From positions 62,001-126,000 of the forward strand of contig NZ_JACCCV010000001.1 of the NCBI RefSeq assembly GCF_013410115.1: DNA of 64,000 bases, written 5' to 3'. Of this stretch, positions 24,056 through 34,357 are shown in pieces. The notes under the pieces were generated by a model, which was not told the DNA's origin, searched no databases, and saw only the letters and a list, made by a program, of their open reading frames with translations. Made by a program: the position numbers and the translations under genes. The stretch is from Tunturiibacter gelidiferens. GTDB taxonomy: Bacteria > Acidobacteriota > Terriglobia > Terriglobales > Acidobacteriaceae. Each line of letters starts with the position of its first letter. Within the stretch, counting starts at the first letter, position 1.

Positions 24056-24952
24056 ATGAGTGGAGTTTCGCAGTGGCCTGAGTTGGCGTGGGGGGACTGG
24101 GCGGCGACGGCGGATACGCTGCATATGTGGACGCAGATTGTGGGGAAGACGCGATTGGCGCTGACTCCGCTGCAGAATCACTGGTGGAACGTGCCGCTGT
24201 ATGTGACCGCGCGGGGGCTGGGGACTTCGGCGATGGACTATGGGGATGATGTGCTGGATATCGAGTTTGATTTTTTGGCGCATGAGCTGCATCTGCGGAT
24301 GGGGTCGGGTGGGACGCAGGTGATGAAGCTGAAGGCGCGAACGGTGGCGGATTTTTATGAGGAGTACCTGGGTTGCCTGAAGGAGCTTGGGGTTTCGGTG
24401 AAGATCGATCCGATGCCTTGCGAGTTGGCGAAGCCGGTCAGGTTTGATCTTGATACGGAACACGCTTCTTATGATCCGGAGTATGTGCATCGCTTCTGGC
24501 AGGTGTTGGTGCATGCAGAGAAGGTGTTTCGTGCGTGGGGGACAGGGTTTCTGGGGAAGGTGAGCCCGGTGCACTTCTTCTGGGGGAGTTTCGATCTGGC
24601 GGTGACGCGGTTTTCCGGGCGGGCGGCACCGCCTCGTCCCGGTGCGGACAAGATTCAGCGGGAGGCTTACTCGCATGAGGTGATCTCGGCGGGGTTCTGG
24701 CCGGGGAATGGCGGGTTTGGAACGGCGGCGTTCTATTGTTATGCGGCTCCGGTGCCGGAGGGGCTGGCGGAGGCGAAGATTCGGCCCGATGGGGCGGGAT
24801 GGGATAAAGCGTTGGGGGAGTTTGTGTTCAAGTACGACGCGGTGCGGGCGCTGGCGGCTCCCGAGAAGGCGATGATGGAGTTTCTGGAGAGCTCGTATGG
24901 CGCGGCAGCGGATGTGGCGAGGTGGGATCGGGCGGCGCTGGAGCGGCGGTAA
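24056..24952 (+). CDS. DUF5996 family protein
   Basis: 298 residues. WPELAWGDWAATADTLHMWT, then TPLQNHWWNVPLYVTARGL and PVHFFWGSFDLAVTRFSGR are hallmark DUF5996 blocks. It has no signal peptide. The family has unknown function, though its many conserved Trp/His residues suggest a binding pocket. 55 bp separate it from dut and 44 bp from purL, so it could be co-transcribed with either. Confidence 0.85.
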   Translation: MSGVSQWPELAWGDWAATADTLHMWTQIVGKTRLALTPLQNHWWNVPLYVTARGLGTSAMDYGDDVLDIEFDFLAHELHLRMGSGGTQVMKLKARTVADFYEEYLGCLKELGVSVKIDPMPCELAKPVRFDLDTEHASYDPEYVHRFWQVLVHAEKVFRAWGTGFLGKVSPVHFFWGSFDLAVTRFSGRAAPPRPGADKIQREAYSHEVISAGFWPGNGGFGTAAFYCYAAPVPEGLAEAKIRPDGAGWDKALGEFVFKYDAVRALAAPEKAMMEFLESSYGAAADVARWDRAALERR

Positions 24953-24996
24953 GGTGCAGCAGGGGGCTTAGCGTGCGACAATCTTAATAGCGAGCC

Positions 24997-27516
24997 ATGC
25001 CAAATCTGCAAGCCCAGCAAGACAAAGCCCCCTCCCCAGCTACCATTACTCCGGAGCTGCTCAAGCAGCACAGTATCACTCCGGAGGAGTACGCGCGCAT
25101 CGAAGCAGCACTCGGACGCACCCCTTCCCTGACTGAGTTGGGGATTTTTTCTGTGATGTGGTCGGAGCACTGCTCGTACAAGTCTTCGCGCGTGCATTTG
25201 AAGCGGCTGCCGACGAAGGGTGAGCGCACGACGGGGCCGGGGAGCGTGGTGCAGGGGCCGGGGGAGAACGCGGGGATTATCGACGTGGGCGATGGATGGG
25301 CTTGTGCGTTCAAGATTGAGTCGCACAATCATCCGAGCTACATCGAGCCTTATCAGGGTGCGGCTACGGGTGTGGGCGGGATTCTGCGAGACATCTTTAC
25401 GATGAATGCGCGGCCGCTGGCGGTGATGGATTCGCTGCGGTTCGGGCCACTGGATGAGTCTGAGCCGGATGAGGCGCTGCGGCGGAGGAATCACCAGATC
25501 GCTACGGGTGTGGTGCATGGCGTGGCCGGGTATGGGAATTGTTTTGGCGTTCCGAACGTTGGGGGAGAGACGCGATTTGAGGCCTGTTATTCGGGCAATC
25601 CGTTGCTGAATGCGTTTGCGCTGGGGCTGGTGCGCAGCGATGAGATCTTTTATGCGAAGGCTACGGGCGTTGGGAATCCTGTGATCTACGTTGGCGCGAA
25701 GACGGGCCGTGATGGGATTCACGGGGCCACGATGGCGTCTGAGGAGTTCACCGAAGGTTCGGAGCAGAAGCGGCCTAATGTGCAGATGGGCGATCCATTC
25801 CTGGAGAAGCTGCTGCTGGAGGCTTGCCTGGAGGCGATGGCCACCGGTGCTGTGCTTGGGATTCAGGATATGGGCGCGGCTGGGTTGACTTGCTCGACGT
25901 GCGAGATGGGCGCGAGAGGCGATCTTGGATTGACCGTGGAGTTGGATCTGGTGCCGCAGCGCGAGACATCGATGTCGAGCTACGAGATTATGTTGTCGGA
26001 GTCGCAGGAGCGAATGCTGCTGGTGGCCGACAAGGCGCGGGCGCAAGAGGTTCTGGATGTGTTCGCGAAGTGGGGGCTGGATGCTTCGATCGTCGGGGTG
26101 GTGACGGAGAAGCCGAACATGGTGATCACGCAGCATGGGGAGCTGGTGGCGGATATTCCGAATCGATCGCTGACCGACGATGCGCCGCTGTATCACCGGC
26201 CGGTTGGAGTCTGGAAGGCTCCGGTGCCGCTGGATCCTCCGGCACATGTGCTGGAAGAGTTGAAGAAGCATCGGGACTACACGGCGGATTTGAAGAAGCT
26301 GCTGGCGAGTGCCAATATCTGCGATAAGCGTTGGGTGTTCGAGCAGTATGACTCGATGGTGCAGACCAATACTGTGCAGGGGCCGGGTGGTGAGGCAGGT
26401 GTGATCCGGATTAAAGGGACCGGGAAGAGTGCGAGAGCGGCGCGTCATCAGGGACTGCTCGGCAAGCTGGCCGACCTGGTGGCCTCTTCGACCCCTAAGG
26501 GTGAGGCGACGCTTGCGACTGATAACCTGGACGCAACGAATCCTGTGGTTTCGCCGGATGGCTCGCATGAGTTTGCGGAGACGGCGAAGGGCGATCGTGG
26601 ATTGGCGATGGCGCTGGCGGGCAATGGACGCTGGACGTATCTCGATCCCAAGCTCGGTGCAATGCATGCTGTTGCTGAGGCGGCGCGGAAGGTGGCGTGT
26701 ACGGGCGCGATGCCGGTGTCGGCTACGAACTGTTTGAACTTTGGCAATCCTGAAAAGCCGGAGATTATGGCGCAGCTCTCGCAGGCGATTGATGGAATTG
26801 CTGAAGCTTGTATTGCACTGGGAACGCCTGTGACGGGCGGGAATGTTTCGCTCTACAACGAGACTAAGGGTGAGGGGATTTATCCGACGCCGGTGCTGGG
26901 GATCGTTGGAATTATTGATGACGTGACGAAGGCGGTGCCTTCTGCGTTCCGCAAGGCGGGCGATGTGATTCTGTTCCTCTCGGCGTTTCAGGGCGAAGGA
27001 CGAAATATCGAACGGGAGTTCGGTTCGACCGAGTACGCGAAGACTGTGATGGGTGAGCTTTGGGGGCAGCCCCCGTTACTGAATCTTACGGAGGAGGCTG
27101 CACTGCATAAGGCGCTTGCGGCTCTTTCGGCCAAGGGTGTGTTGGCTTCGGCTACAGACATCTCGGACGGGGGCTCATTGGTTGCATTTGCGAAGGCGTG
27201 TTTTCCTCGCGAGTTGGGTATACGCACGTCGATGAACGTGTCGGAGATGGAGCCGTTCGCGTTGAAGGAGCGATTCTTTAGTGAGATTGGATCCTCGGTG
27301 ATCGTCTCTACGGATAAACAGCATGTGGAGTCGATTCGGAGTGTTCTCGCCGAGCATCCTAAGGTGTGGATGGCCCCGCTGGGCGAGGTCACCGCGGGAA
27401 ACTACGAAGTTGTGATCAATGGGAAGAAGATTATCGATGAACCTGTCTCCGCGCTGAAGGGTTCGTGGACGGGCGCGCTGGAAGAGCAGTTGGCCGCAGA
27501 GGTGGTAACGGCATGA
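24997..27516 (+). CDS. purL: phosphoribosylformylglycinamidine synthase subunit II
   Basis: 839 residues, the small (PurQ/PurS-dependent) form. [53 protein letters not shown] and GNVSLYNET are diagnostic. It performs the fourth step of purine synthesis, with ATP and glutamine-derived ammonia. purQ and purS are not in the window. An AATCTTAATAGC stretch lies just before the ATG, so the mRNA leader may be very short. The stop overlaps the purF start as ATGA (27513-27516). Confidence 0.96.
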   Translation: MPNLQAQQDKAPSPATITPELLKQHSITPEEYARIEAALGRTPSLTELGIFSVMWSEHCSYKSSRVHLKRLPTKGERTTGPGSVVQGPGENAGIIDVGDGWACAFKIESHNHPSYIEPYQGAATGVGGILRDIFTMNARPLAVMDSLRFGPLDESEPDEALRRRNHQIATGVVHGVAGYGNCFGVPNVGGETRFEACYSGNPLLNAFALGLVRSDEIFYAKATGVGNPVIYVGAKTGRDGIHGATMASEEFTEGSEQKRPNVQMGDPFLEKLLLEACLEAMATGAVLGIQDMGAAGLTCSTCEMGARGDLGLTVELDLVPQRETSMSSYEIMLSESQERMLLVADKARAQEVLDVFAKWGLDASIVGVVTEKPNMVITQHGELVADIPNRSLTDDAPLYHRPVGVWKAPVPLDPPAHVLEELKKHRDYTADLKKLLASANICDKRWVFEQYDSMVQTNTVQGPGGEAGVIRIKGTGKSARAARHQGLLGKLADLVASSTPKGEATLATDNLDATNPVVSPDGSHEFAETAKGDRGLAMALAGNGRWTYLDPKLGAMHAVAEAARKVACTGAMPVSATNCLNFGNPEKPEIMAQLSQAIDGIAEACIALGTPVTGGNVSLYNETKGEGIYPTPVLGIVGIIDDVTKAVPSAFRKAGDVILFLSAFQGEGRNIEREFGSTEYAKTVMGELWGQPPLLNLTEEAALHKALAALSAKGVLASATDISDGGSLVAFAKACFPRELGIRTSMNVSEMEPFALKERFFSEIGSSVIVSTDKQHVESIRSVLAEHPKVWMAPLGEVTAGNYEVVINGKKIIDEPVSALKGSWTGALEEQLAAEVVTA

Positions 27517-29099
27517 GCGATCTTCTGTTGCGGGATGAGTTGGTGATTGGGCAAGAAGGTGCAACAGCAGATTCCTCCGCTGCGCTGCGGAATGACAACA
27601 AAAAAGGCGGGCGAAAGCCCGTTGACCTGGGCGTTGATCTGCATGACGAGGAGGACGAGACGCCGTTCGATAAGCTTCGCGAAGAGTGCGGAGTAATGGC
27701 GATTTATAACCATCCTGATGCGGCTCGGATGACCTACTGGGGGCTTTATTCGCTGCAGCACCGGGGGCAGGAGTCGGCGGGGATTGCCAGCGCGGATGGG
27801 TACCAGGTGAACGACATCAAAGGTATGGGGTTGGTGTCGGAGATCTTTACGGATGATGTGCTGGGCAGGCTGCCGGGGCATATTGCGATTGGGCATACGC
27901 GGTACTCGACCACGGGTGACTCTGCGCTGTTGAATGCGCAGCCGATCTCGGTGGAGAGTACGAAGGGTCTGATTGCGATCGCGCACAATGGCAACCTGAT
28001 CAACCTGGGCACGGCGAAGGAGAGGCTGGAGCGCGATGGAGCGATCTTCCAGACGACATCGGACTCCGAGATCATCATTCAGTTGATTGCGCATTCGACG
28101 AAGAACACCCTGATTGACTGCATGGCTGAGGCGCTGATGCAGGTGGAGGGCGCGTTCTCGATTGTGATGATGACGCGCAACCGCATCTTCGCGGCGAGGG
28201 ACCCGCATGGGTTTCGGCCGCTGGCGATGGGGCGGATCGAGGGTAAAGACGGCGCGCCGGATACGTTTGTTTTTGCGAGTGAGACGTGTGCGTTCGACCT
28301 GCTGCATGCGAAGTACGAGCGCGATGTAAAGCCGGGTGAGCTGGTGATGGTGTCGGAAGATGGCGTGACGAGCCGCTACTTCAACACGACAACCGAGCAG
28401 GCGAGCTGCGTGTTCGAGCATGTTTATTTTGCGCGGCCTGACTCGAAGATCTATGGGCGTTGGGTGCAGCAGTCGCGCGAAGAGATGGGGCGGCAGCTGG
28501 CGCGGGAGTCGGGTGTGCCGGCGGATCTGGTTGTGCCGGTGCCAGACTCGGGCGTGACCGCGGCGATTGGATATGCAGCGGAATCAGGGATTCCGTTTAA
28601 TTTTGGGCTGATTCGAAACCACTATGTGGGGCGGACGTTTATTCAGCCGGAGCAGCGGGTGCGGGACTTCGGCGTGAGGATGAAGCTGAACCCGATGCGG
28701 AATTTGCTGGAAGGCAAGCGCGTGATTCTGATCGATGACTCGATCATTCGCGGGACTACATCCAGAAAAATTGTGAGGATGGTGCGAGCTGCGGGGGCGA
28801 CGGAGGTGCATCTGCGGATCTCTTGTCCGCCGACGATTTCGCCTTGTTTTTACGGGGTGGATACGCCGAGTAAGAAAGATCTGATTGCGGCGAATAAGTC
28901 GGTTGCGGAGATCTGCGAGTTTGTCGAGGCGGATTCGCTGGCGTACCTGAGCCTGGTGGGGCTGACGCATGCGTGTACGAAGGGAGAGCCGGCGCATGGG
29001 CTGTCGCCGGGGAGCTTCTGCACGGCTTGTTATACGGGGGACTATCCGACGCAGTGGGTGGATGTGTCGGAGATTCTGCCTGCGGTGACTACGGCTTAG
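27513..29099 (+). CDS. purF: amidophosphoribosyltransferase with repeat-derived propeptide
   Basis: 528 residues. It makes phosphoribosylamine from PRPP and glutamine, the first purine step. The N-terminal nucleophile is C59 ([14 protein letters not shown]), so a 58-residue propeptide would be removed; typical propeptides are about 10 residues. Part of this extension is translated from repeat B. Other motifs: [31 protein letters not shown], and the PRPP loop [18 protein letters not shown]. Late cysteines ([23 protein letters not shown]) suggest an Fe-S cluster as in Bacillus PurF. Start overlaps the purL stop. Repeat A5 follows. Confidence 0.95.
   Translation: MSDLLLRDELVIGQEGATADSSAALRNDNKKGGRKPVDLGVDLHDEEDETPFDKLREECGVMAIYNHPDAARMTYWGLYSLQHRGQESAGIASADGYQVNDIKGMGLVSEIFTDDVLGRLPGHIAIGHTRYSTTGDSALLNAQPISVESTKGLIAIAHNGNLINLGTAKERLERDGAIFQTTSDSEIIIQLIAHSTKNTLIDCMAEALMQVEGAFSIVMMTRNRIFAARDPHGFRPLAMGRIEGKDGAPDTFVFASETCAFDLLHAKYERDVKPGELVMVSEDGVTSRYFNTTTEQASCVFEHVYFARPDSKIYGRWVQQSREEMGRQLARESGVPADLVVPVPDSGVTAAIGYAAESGIPFNFGLIRNHYVGRTFIQPEQRVRDFGVRMKLNPMRNLLEGKRVILIDDSIIRGTTSRKIVRMVRAAGATEVHLRISCPPTISPCFYGVDTPSKKDLIAANKSVAEICEFVEADSLAYLSLVGLTHACTKGEPAHGLSPGSFCTACYTGDYPTQWVDVSEILPAVTTA
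27561..27608 (+). repeat. repeat B, copy 2, inside purF
   Basis: The sequence from 27561 to 27608 is the same as 20033-20079 with one additional A. It is read in frame as [16 protein letters not shown] (purF residues 17-32), between a start region and the conserved enzyme. Confidence 0.92.
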
Positions 29100-29106
29100 A
29101 GATCCT

Positions 29107-29289
29107 GTCCTGCCGGACGGGCCTCCTGCGCGGAGGGCGGTCACTTCGTGACTTGTATACCTTGTTTTGGGTGGGATGAACTGCAAGGGACCTCCCGTTG
29201 GTCGGCTTGATCTTGCTTCCGACCATCGGGAGGACCGAGCGAAGCCTTAAGAAGGCGTGCGAACGCCCGCCCCACGCGTAGTGGGGTTT
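29107..29289. repeat. fold-back repeat A, copy 5
   Basis: Left arm GTCCTGCCGGACGGGCC (29107) and GCGGTCACTTCGTGAC (29137-29152) are intact; the inner ACCATCGGGAGGACC is present; the right arm is diverged but ends CCGCCCCACGCGTAGTGGGG followed by TTTTC, which on the plus strand is a terminator-like hairpin (CCCCAC / GTGGGG). It fills the space between the stops of purF (29099) and the converging gene (29290). Confidence 0.88.
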
Positions 29290-30165
29290 TCAGGCCTTGA
29301 TGGTCTGGAGGTAGGCGAAGTTTTCTTTGAGGCTGTCGAGGATCGGAAGCGTGGTGTCGTCCTGATCGAGGTAGGCGTAGCGGATACCCTGCTTGTGAGC
29401 CTCGGCGAAGATCGCTGGCCAGTTTAGCGTCCCTTTGCCCATTTCGGTGATGTGTTTGGCGGTGGGGCCCATGACGAAGCCGGTGGGGGCATTGGCGATG
29501 CGGTCTTTGAGGTGGAGGAGACAGACGCGGTTGGCGTAACGGGTGAGCATGGTGAGGGGATCCTGGCCGGCCTGGGCGAGCCAGTACATGTCGAACTCGA
29601 GCTTCACCAAGGCCGGGTCGGTGTGCTTCATGAGTTCGTCGAAACCTGTGGTGGTGCCGTCGGTGGTGGTTGCCTGCGGGGCGAACTCGTAGCAGTGGTT
29701 GTGAAAGACGAATTGCATGCCGGCGTCGTGGACGCTGTGGCCCCAGGTGTTGAAGTCGTCGGCCGCTTTGTGGAAACCATCAAGATTCCATTGATCTTTG
29801 GGGATCATGGGGCAGACCATGTACTCGAGGCCGAGCTGGTGGGCGTAGTCGATCTTTGTGGGTACGCTGGCGTAGTCGAAGTGGGCGGAGACTAGGCCGA
29901 GGCCGGAGTCGGCGACGATGCGGCGGAGCTCGGGCGCGGGGTGGGTGTAGACGATGGGGAAGAGCTCGATTTGGGTGAACCCGACCTGCCGGATGGCGTG
30001 GAGGATGCCTGGGAGATCCTGCGGGGCCTCTTTGCGAACCATGTAGAGCTGGACGCCGTAGATGAAGGGAGCTTCGGCGGCGAAGGCGGAGGGAATGCGG
30101 CCGAGGGTGCAGCCAGCGGCGGTGGCGAGGGCGGAGAGGCGGAGGAAGTCGCGGCGGGTGGGCAT
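29290..30165 (-). CDS. exported sugar phosphate isomerase/epimerase-like protein
   Basis: 291 residues. The N-terminus MPTRRDFLRLSALATAAG is a twin-arginine (Tat) signal, so it is exported folded. The rest is a TIM barrel of the AP-endonuclease-2/xylose-isomerase-like family: YGVQLYMVRKE, IELFPIVY, VSAHFDY, FVFHNHCYEF, KLEFDMYW and LLHLKDR, where the His, Glu and Asp residues mark a divalent-metal site. Substrate is unknown; exported relatives are thought to process sugars. The upstream VOC gene begins after about 50 bp on the same strand. Confidence 0.88.
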   Translation of the reverse strand: MPTRRDFLRLSALATAAGCTLGRIPSAFAAEAPFIYGVQLYMVRKEAPQDLPGILHAIRQVGFTQIELFPIVYTHPAPELRRIVADSGLGLVSAHFDYASVPTKIDYAHQLGLEYMVCPMIPKDQWNLDGFHKAADDFNTWGHSVHDAGMQFVFHNHCYEFAPQATTTDGTTTGFDELMKHTDPALVKLEFDMYWLAQAGQDPLTMLTRYANRVCLLHLKDRIANAPTGFVMGPTAKHITEMGKGTLNWPAIFAEAHKQGIRYAYLDQDDTTLPILDSLKENFAYLQTIKA

Positions 30166-30215
30166 TGTCGGTGCTCCTGGAGTTCTTCGAGCTGGGGTAT
30201 TAGCGGTTCAGCTGT

Positions 30216-31127
30216 CTAGCGGTTTTCGGCTTCGGTGGGAGCCTTGCCGAGGATTGGGGAGCAACAGGGTGTGCCGGAGGGCTTGAACTCCATGTATTCG
30301 ACGCGGGTGAGGTCGGGGTCGAAGAGGTTGAGCTGGACCTTGCCGTCTTTGCCCATCTGGGTTTTGGCGCAGTTGGGGCCTTCGCATTTGTTGCGAGCGA
30401 GGGATGCAACGACGTCGCTCATCTGGTTGGTACCGAGTGATAAGTGGTTCAGTACGCCGAGCTGTTTTGCGGAGGGGGTGGCGATGTCGTAGAGCATGTA
30501 CTCGAGCCAGTCGGTGCCGTCTGGAACCTGCTGGCTGACCCAGTCGGTCTTGCCCTCCTGCATGCCGCCGTGCCAGTAGGGGCGGAAGCCGAGGAGGTCC
30601 TTGTAGAAGCGGTCTTCGGTGGCGGCGTCTTTGACGAGGAATCCGGTGTGGATGATGCGATGGGAGGTGGCGTTGGGCGAGGTGATGGGAAGGCCGGGGA
30701 TTTTGGTTCCCTCTTGCACGAAGTAGACGAGGTTGCCTTCGGGGTCGTGGACGGCGAAGATGCCGTGGGCGAGAGGTTGCTCGATGACGACGTTGTGGGC
30801 CTTGAGGAAGCGCTCGAGAGCTGGGGCGTCGTGGGTGGTGAAGCCGATGGCTGCGAGGCGACTGGCAGGTGCGGGGGTGGGCAGGGCTTCAACCTCGAGC
30901 CATTGGAGGTCGTTGACGGAGTAGCGAGTGATGCCGTCGCTTTCTGCGTGACCAAGGCCGAGAGTTTTGCCGTAGAAGATAGCGGAGGCAGCGGGATCGG
31001 CGGTGTACATGCGGATGAAGGCGATGCCGGTGATGGCGGGGCGCTCTTGTGCGAGGGAGAGACCGGAGAGGCTGAGTAGGAGGCAAAGTGCGAGGGAGAG
31101 CGGAAGACGAGGCCTGACTCTGCGCAT
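30216..31127 (-). CDS. secreted VOC-family protein, two domains
   Basis: 303 residues from ATG 31127 (MRRVRPRLPLSLALCLLLSL). A signal peptide covers about residues 1-27 (ends SLAQE). Two glyoxalase/bleomycin-type halves follow: the first begins ITGIAFIRMYTADPAASAIF and ends near residue 140; the second starts HRIIHTGFLVKDAATEDRFY and contains LNLFDPDLTRVEYMEF. VOC proteins bind a metal and catalyse isomerisations, ring openings or just bind small molecules; no activity can be assigned. A GTG at 31136 is an alternative start. No strong ribosome site is seen. Confidence 0.85.
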   Translation of the reverse strand: MRRVRPRLPLSLALCLLLSLSGLSLAQERPAITGIAFIRMYTADPAASAIFYGKTLGLGHAESDGITRYSVNDLQWLEVEALPTPAPASRLAAIGFTTHDAPALERFLKAHNVVIEQPLAHGIFAVHDPEGNLVYFVQEGTKIPGLPITSPNATSHRIIHTGFLVKDAATEDRFYKDLLGFRPYWHGGMQEGKTDWVSQQVPDGTDWLEYMLYDIATPSAKQLGVLNHLSLGTNQMSDVVASLARNKCEGPNCAKTQMGKDGKVQLNLFDPDLTRVEYMEFKPSGTPCCSPILGKAPTEAENR

Positions 31128-31205
31128 GGGAGTCACTTTAGTTGGTGGTCCGACCTTTTGTCAAAAAAGATGCGTGACAAGGGTTGATTTGACGAACTGG
31201 ACGGA

Positions 31206-31700
31206 TCAGACCGCCTCGAGGTTCATGAGCAGGTAGTCCATTCCCCAGGCGGGCTTGATGCCTTGCTGACGGGCGAGGGTGGCGAGTTGTGCGTAGTGAC
31301 GGATGCTGTGCAGTAGAAGGTGAAACAGGATGGTTTTGGGAGTGGACCGTGCGGGGCCCATGACGCGGGTCGAAAACTCGATGGGTTGGTCCCAGTCCAT
31401 CTCGGAGGCGAGGAGTTTGTGGACGAGTGCGAAGGCGTGGTCGTGGGTGGCGTATATTTTTTCGACTGAGTCGTAGGAGATGCTGGTGTAGTCGGTCGCG
31501 GTGAGATCGGAGAGGCGCTCGGCGAAACGAAGCTCAACGGCGACGATGTGCTGCAGGAGCTGGGCGACGGATTGAACGTTGTTAACGTCGCAGGGCACAG
31601 CGAGCAGTTCTGGGTGGGCGGCTAAGAGGTTGCGCCAGCCGGTGGATGTTTTTTCGACCCAGGCGATGAGTTCGTGCGCGGTGAGAGCTGGTTCGGTCAT
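31206..31700 (-). CDS. DinB family protein (second paralogue)
   Basis: 164 residues from ATG 31700, which has GGGAGAAG 4 bases upstream. TEPALTAHELIAWVEKTSTG, then LLQHIVAVELRFAERLSDL and the C-terminal LHSIRHYAQLATLARQQG are DinB-type; conserved His at LLQHI and SIRHYAQ fit the metal site. A TTATGACATC sequence lies 26-35 bases upstream of the start, sharing TATGACA with the operator-like palindrome of the other DinB gene. The two genes are only distantly similar. Confidence 0.86.
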   Translation of the reverse strand: MTEPALTAHELIAWVEKTSTGWRNLLAAHPELLAVPCDVNNVQSVAQLLQHIVAVELRFAERLSDLTATDYTSISYDSVEKIYATHDHAFALVHKLLASEMDWDQPIEFSTRVMGPARSTPKTILFHLLLHSIRHYAQLATLARQQGIKPAWGMDYLLMNLEAV

Positions 31701-31815
31701 GGTCTTCTCCCTTTTCCTATTTACGAAAGATGTCATAAGAATGTTCGACTGGTCGCGACAGGGCTGCGCATAAAAAGCGCGTGTATTTGCTGCAGCCCTG
31801 TCTTGATGTTTCGGT

Positions 31816-32766
31816 TTATGGATGTGCGGCGAGGAAGGCGTTGATCTCCGCGTATTCGGCTTCGGTGAGGCGGAAGGTGACGGCGGGGGTGACGCCTTCG
31901 ACCTGTTCGGCGTTGCGGCCTCCGACGATGGCTGCGGTGATGGCGGGGTTGTGGAGCGTCCAGGCGATGGCTACGACGCCGGCAGTTACGTTGTGACGTG
32001 TGCCGACGGTTTTCAGGAAGTCGGCGATGGAAAGGTTGCGGGAGAGGAGCGGCTCCTGGTAGTTCTTTGCGTTGCGGCGGAAGTCGTCGCTGGGGAAGGA
32101 GGCGACGCGCTCTTTGGTCATGGCTCCGGTGAGCAGGCCGGAGTGCATGGGGGCGTAGTTGATGGTGCCGATGTTGTGTTTGTGGGTGAAGGGGAGAATC
32201 TCGGCTTCGATGGCGCGGTTGAGCATGGAGTAAGGCGGCTGGTTGGAGGTGATGGGGGCGATTTTGAGGGCGCGCTCCATCTGCGAGACGCTGAAGTTGG
32301 AGACGCCGATCCAGCGGACCTTTCCTTCGCGCTGCAGGTCGGCCATTACCGTCCAGCCTTCTTCGATGTCTTCGTCTGGCTTGGGCCAGTGGACTTGATA
32401 GAGGTCGATGGCTTCGACTTGGAGGCGGCGAAGACTGTCTTCGACTTCGCGGCGGATTTGTTTGAGCGAGTTCGTGATCTCGCGCTTGTCGTCCCACACC
32501 ATGGAACACTTGGTGAAGAGGTAGGGTTTTTGTGATGCGGATTTGACGGCTTTGCCGACGACCTCTTCGGAATGGCCTAGGCCATAGACGGCGGCGGTGT
32601 CGATCCAGTTGATGCCGAGGTCGAGTGCTTTGTGGATGGCGGTGATTGAGTCGTTGTCGTCCTGGGGGCCCCAGGAGAAGGCCCAGTCGCCGCCACCGAT
32701 AGCCCATGCGCCGAAGCCAATGGGGGAGATTAAGAGATCAGATTTGCCGAGTTGTTTCTTGTCCAT
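31816..32766 (-). CDS. aldo/keto reductase
   Basis: 316 residues from ATG 32766 (MDKKQLGKSDLLISPIGFG). AKR TIM barrel with the catalytic tetrad in NWIDTAAVYG (Asp, Tyr), LFTKCS (Lys) and YQVHWPKP (His). NADPH-dependent carbonyl reduction is expected; the substrate is unknown. The frame remains open upstream to 32922 only through repeat B and the hexamer array, which translate as LPLPLPLP and SFRSAAEES; those residues are not AKR-like. Confidence 0.9.
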   Translation of the reverse strand: MDKKQLGKSDLLISPIGFGAWAIGGGDWAFSWGPQDDNDSITAIHKALDLGINWIDTAAVYGLGHSEEVVGKAVKSASQKPYLFTKCSMVWDDKREITNSLKQIRREVEDSLRRLQVEAIDLYQVHWPKPDEDIEEGWTVMADLQREGKVRWIGVSNFSVSQMERALKIAPITSNQPPYSMLNRAIEAEILPFTHKHNIGTINYAPMHSGLLTGAMTKERVASFPSDDFRRNAKNYQEPLLSRNLSIADFLKTVGTRHNVTAGVVAIAWTLHNPAITAAIVGGRNAEQVEGVTPAVTFRLTEAEYAEINAFLAAHP

Positions 32767-32842
32767 TTTTATTGGACGCTTCGAGGGCAACGGAGGCTTC
32801 AACAGGAGATGAATAGCTGGGTTATAGGTTTGTGGTAGAGAA

Positions 32843-32929
<87 letters not shown>

Positions 32930-32940
32930 TATGTTGGTTC

Positions 32941-34233
32941 TTAGCGTAAGGCACGGTGGCCGATGTCGCGGCGGAACTGCATGCCTTCGAAGGATATCTT
33001 CGCGAGTTGGGCGTAGGCCTTGTCGAGGGCGGTTTGCAGATCGGGCGCGAAGGCGGAGATGGCGAGGACTCGGCCTCCGGCGGTGACGGTCTTTCCGTCT
33101 TTGAGGGCTGTCCCGGAGTGGAAGATGACCACGTCTTCCTCTTTGGCTTTGTCTCTCGCGTCGCCGATCGAGTTGTCGGGCAGGCCGGAGATGGGATAGC
33201 CCGAGGCGTACTTGCCGGGGTAGCCGCCGCTGGCCGCGATGACGCAGACGCTGGCTCCGGGGCGCATGTTGATGCTGAGCTCGTTGGCGGTGCCGTCGAT
33301 GGAGGCGTTGAAGAGATCGAGGATGTCGGTCTCGAGACGGAGGAGGATAGCTTCGGTTTCGGGATCGCCGAAGCGGGTGTTGAACTCGAGGACCATGGGG
33401 CCGCGCGGTGTCATCATGATGCCGCAGAAGAGGATGCCTTTGAAGGGTTCGCCTTCGGAGTGTATGCCGTCGACTACCTTTTGCGCGACGTTGTGGAGCA
33501 GCCAGCTGCGCATGGCCGGCGTGGCGATGCCGTCGGTGGAGTAGGCTCCCATGCCGCCGGTGTTGGGGCCGGTGTCACCTTCGCCGATGCGCTTGTGGTC
33601 CTGCGCGGAGGCTATTTCGATGGCGTGAGTGCCGTCGCAGAGAGCGAAGAAGGAGAGCTCTTCGCCGGTGAGGAACTCCTCGAGAACGACTGCCTCCTCC
33701 GTCGTGCCGAGGAGGGAGCCGCTGAACATCTCGGCAGCGGCGGCTTCGGCCTGAAGGTGAGTCTCGCAGATGACGACGCCTTTGCCGGCGGCGAGGCCGG
33801 AGGCTTTGACGACGATGGGGACGGCGAAGCGAGGGAGCTCTTCGCGGACCTGCGCGAGGGTGGTGCAGATGCCATACTCCGCGGTGGGAATGGCGTGGCG
33901 TTGCATGAACTCTTTGGCGAAGGCTTTGCTGGTCTCGAGCTGGGCTGCGCCTTGCGTGGGGCCGAAGACGCGGTGGCCGCGTTTGGTGAACTCGTCGACG
34001 ATGCCGATGGAGAGTGGGAGCTCGGGACCGATGACGGTGAGCGCGGGCTGCTCGATGGACACGATGTTGACGAGCTCGTGGAGGTTGCCGGGGTCGCAGG
34101 GGATGCAGCGGGCGAGCGCGGCGATGCCGCCGTTACCGGGAGCGCAGAGGACCTCGGTGACCTGAGACGATTTTAGGAGAGCCCAGACGATAGCGTGCTC
34201 GCGACCGCCGCCGCCAATTACCAGAACCTTCAT
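32941..34233 (-). CDS. purD: phosphoribosylamine--glycine ligase
   Basis: 430 residues from ATG 34233 (MKVLVIGGGGREHAIVWAL), the standard GARS start; AAGG lies 5 bases upstream. The second purine step: ATP-dependent joining of phosphoribosylamine and glycine. ATP-grasp landmarks: VVKASGLAAGKGVVIC, VVLEEFLTGEELSFFALCDG, NTGGMGAYS and LEFNTRFGDPETEAIL. It is 3.8 kb from purF on the opposite strand, so it is not in the same operon. Confidence 0.96.
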   Translation of the reverse strand: MKVLVIGGGGREHAIVWALLKSSQVTEVLCAPGNGGIAALARCIPCDPGNLHELVNIVSIEQPALTVIGPELPLSIGIVDEFTKRGHRVFGPTQGAAQLETSKAFAKEFMQRHAIPTAEYGICTTLAQVREELPRFAVPIVVKASGLAAGKGVVICETHLQAEAAAAEMFSGSLLGTTEEAVVLEEFLTGEELSFFALCDGTHAIEIASAQDHKRIGEGDTGPNTGGMGAYSTDGIATPAMRSWLLHNVAQKVVDGIHSEGEPFKGILFCGIMMTPRGPMVLEFNTRFGDPETEAILLRLETDILDLFNASIDGTANELSINMRPGASVCVIAASGGYPGKYASGYPISGLPDNSIGDARDKAKEEDVVIFHSGTALKDGKTVTAGGRVLAISAFAPDLQTALDKAYAQLAKISFEGMQFRRDIGHRALR

Positions 34234-34357
34234 TCCTTGACCTTCATTTGCTGATGCGCTCCTGTGGATGCGAAATTTGCTTCGCAACTTCGAGGCTAGC
34301 ATCGTGGGAGATGAAGTCAAACCGAGTCGGCTGTAAGCTATTGACCGAGGGAAGAGA

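Noticed and set aside
24739..26667. 642-codon minus-strand frame inside purL
   Set aside because: Antisense to a clear purL with His/Arg/Gln-rich noise; no ribosome site or family.
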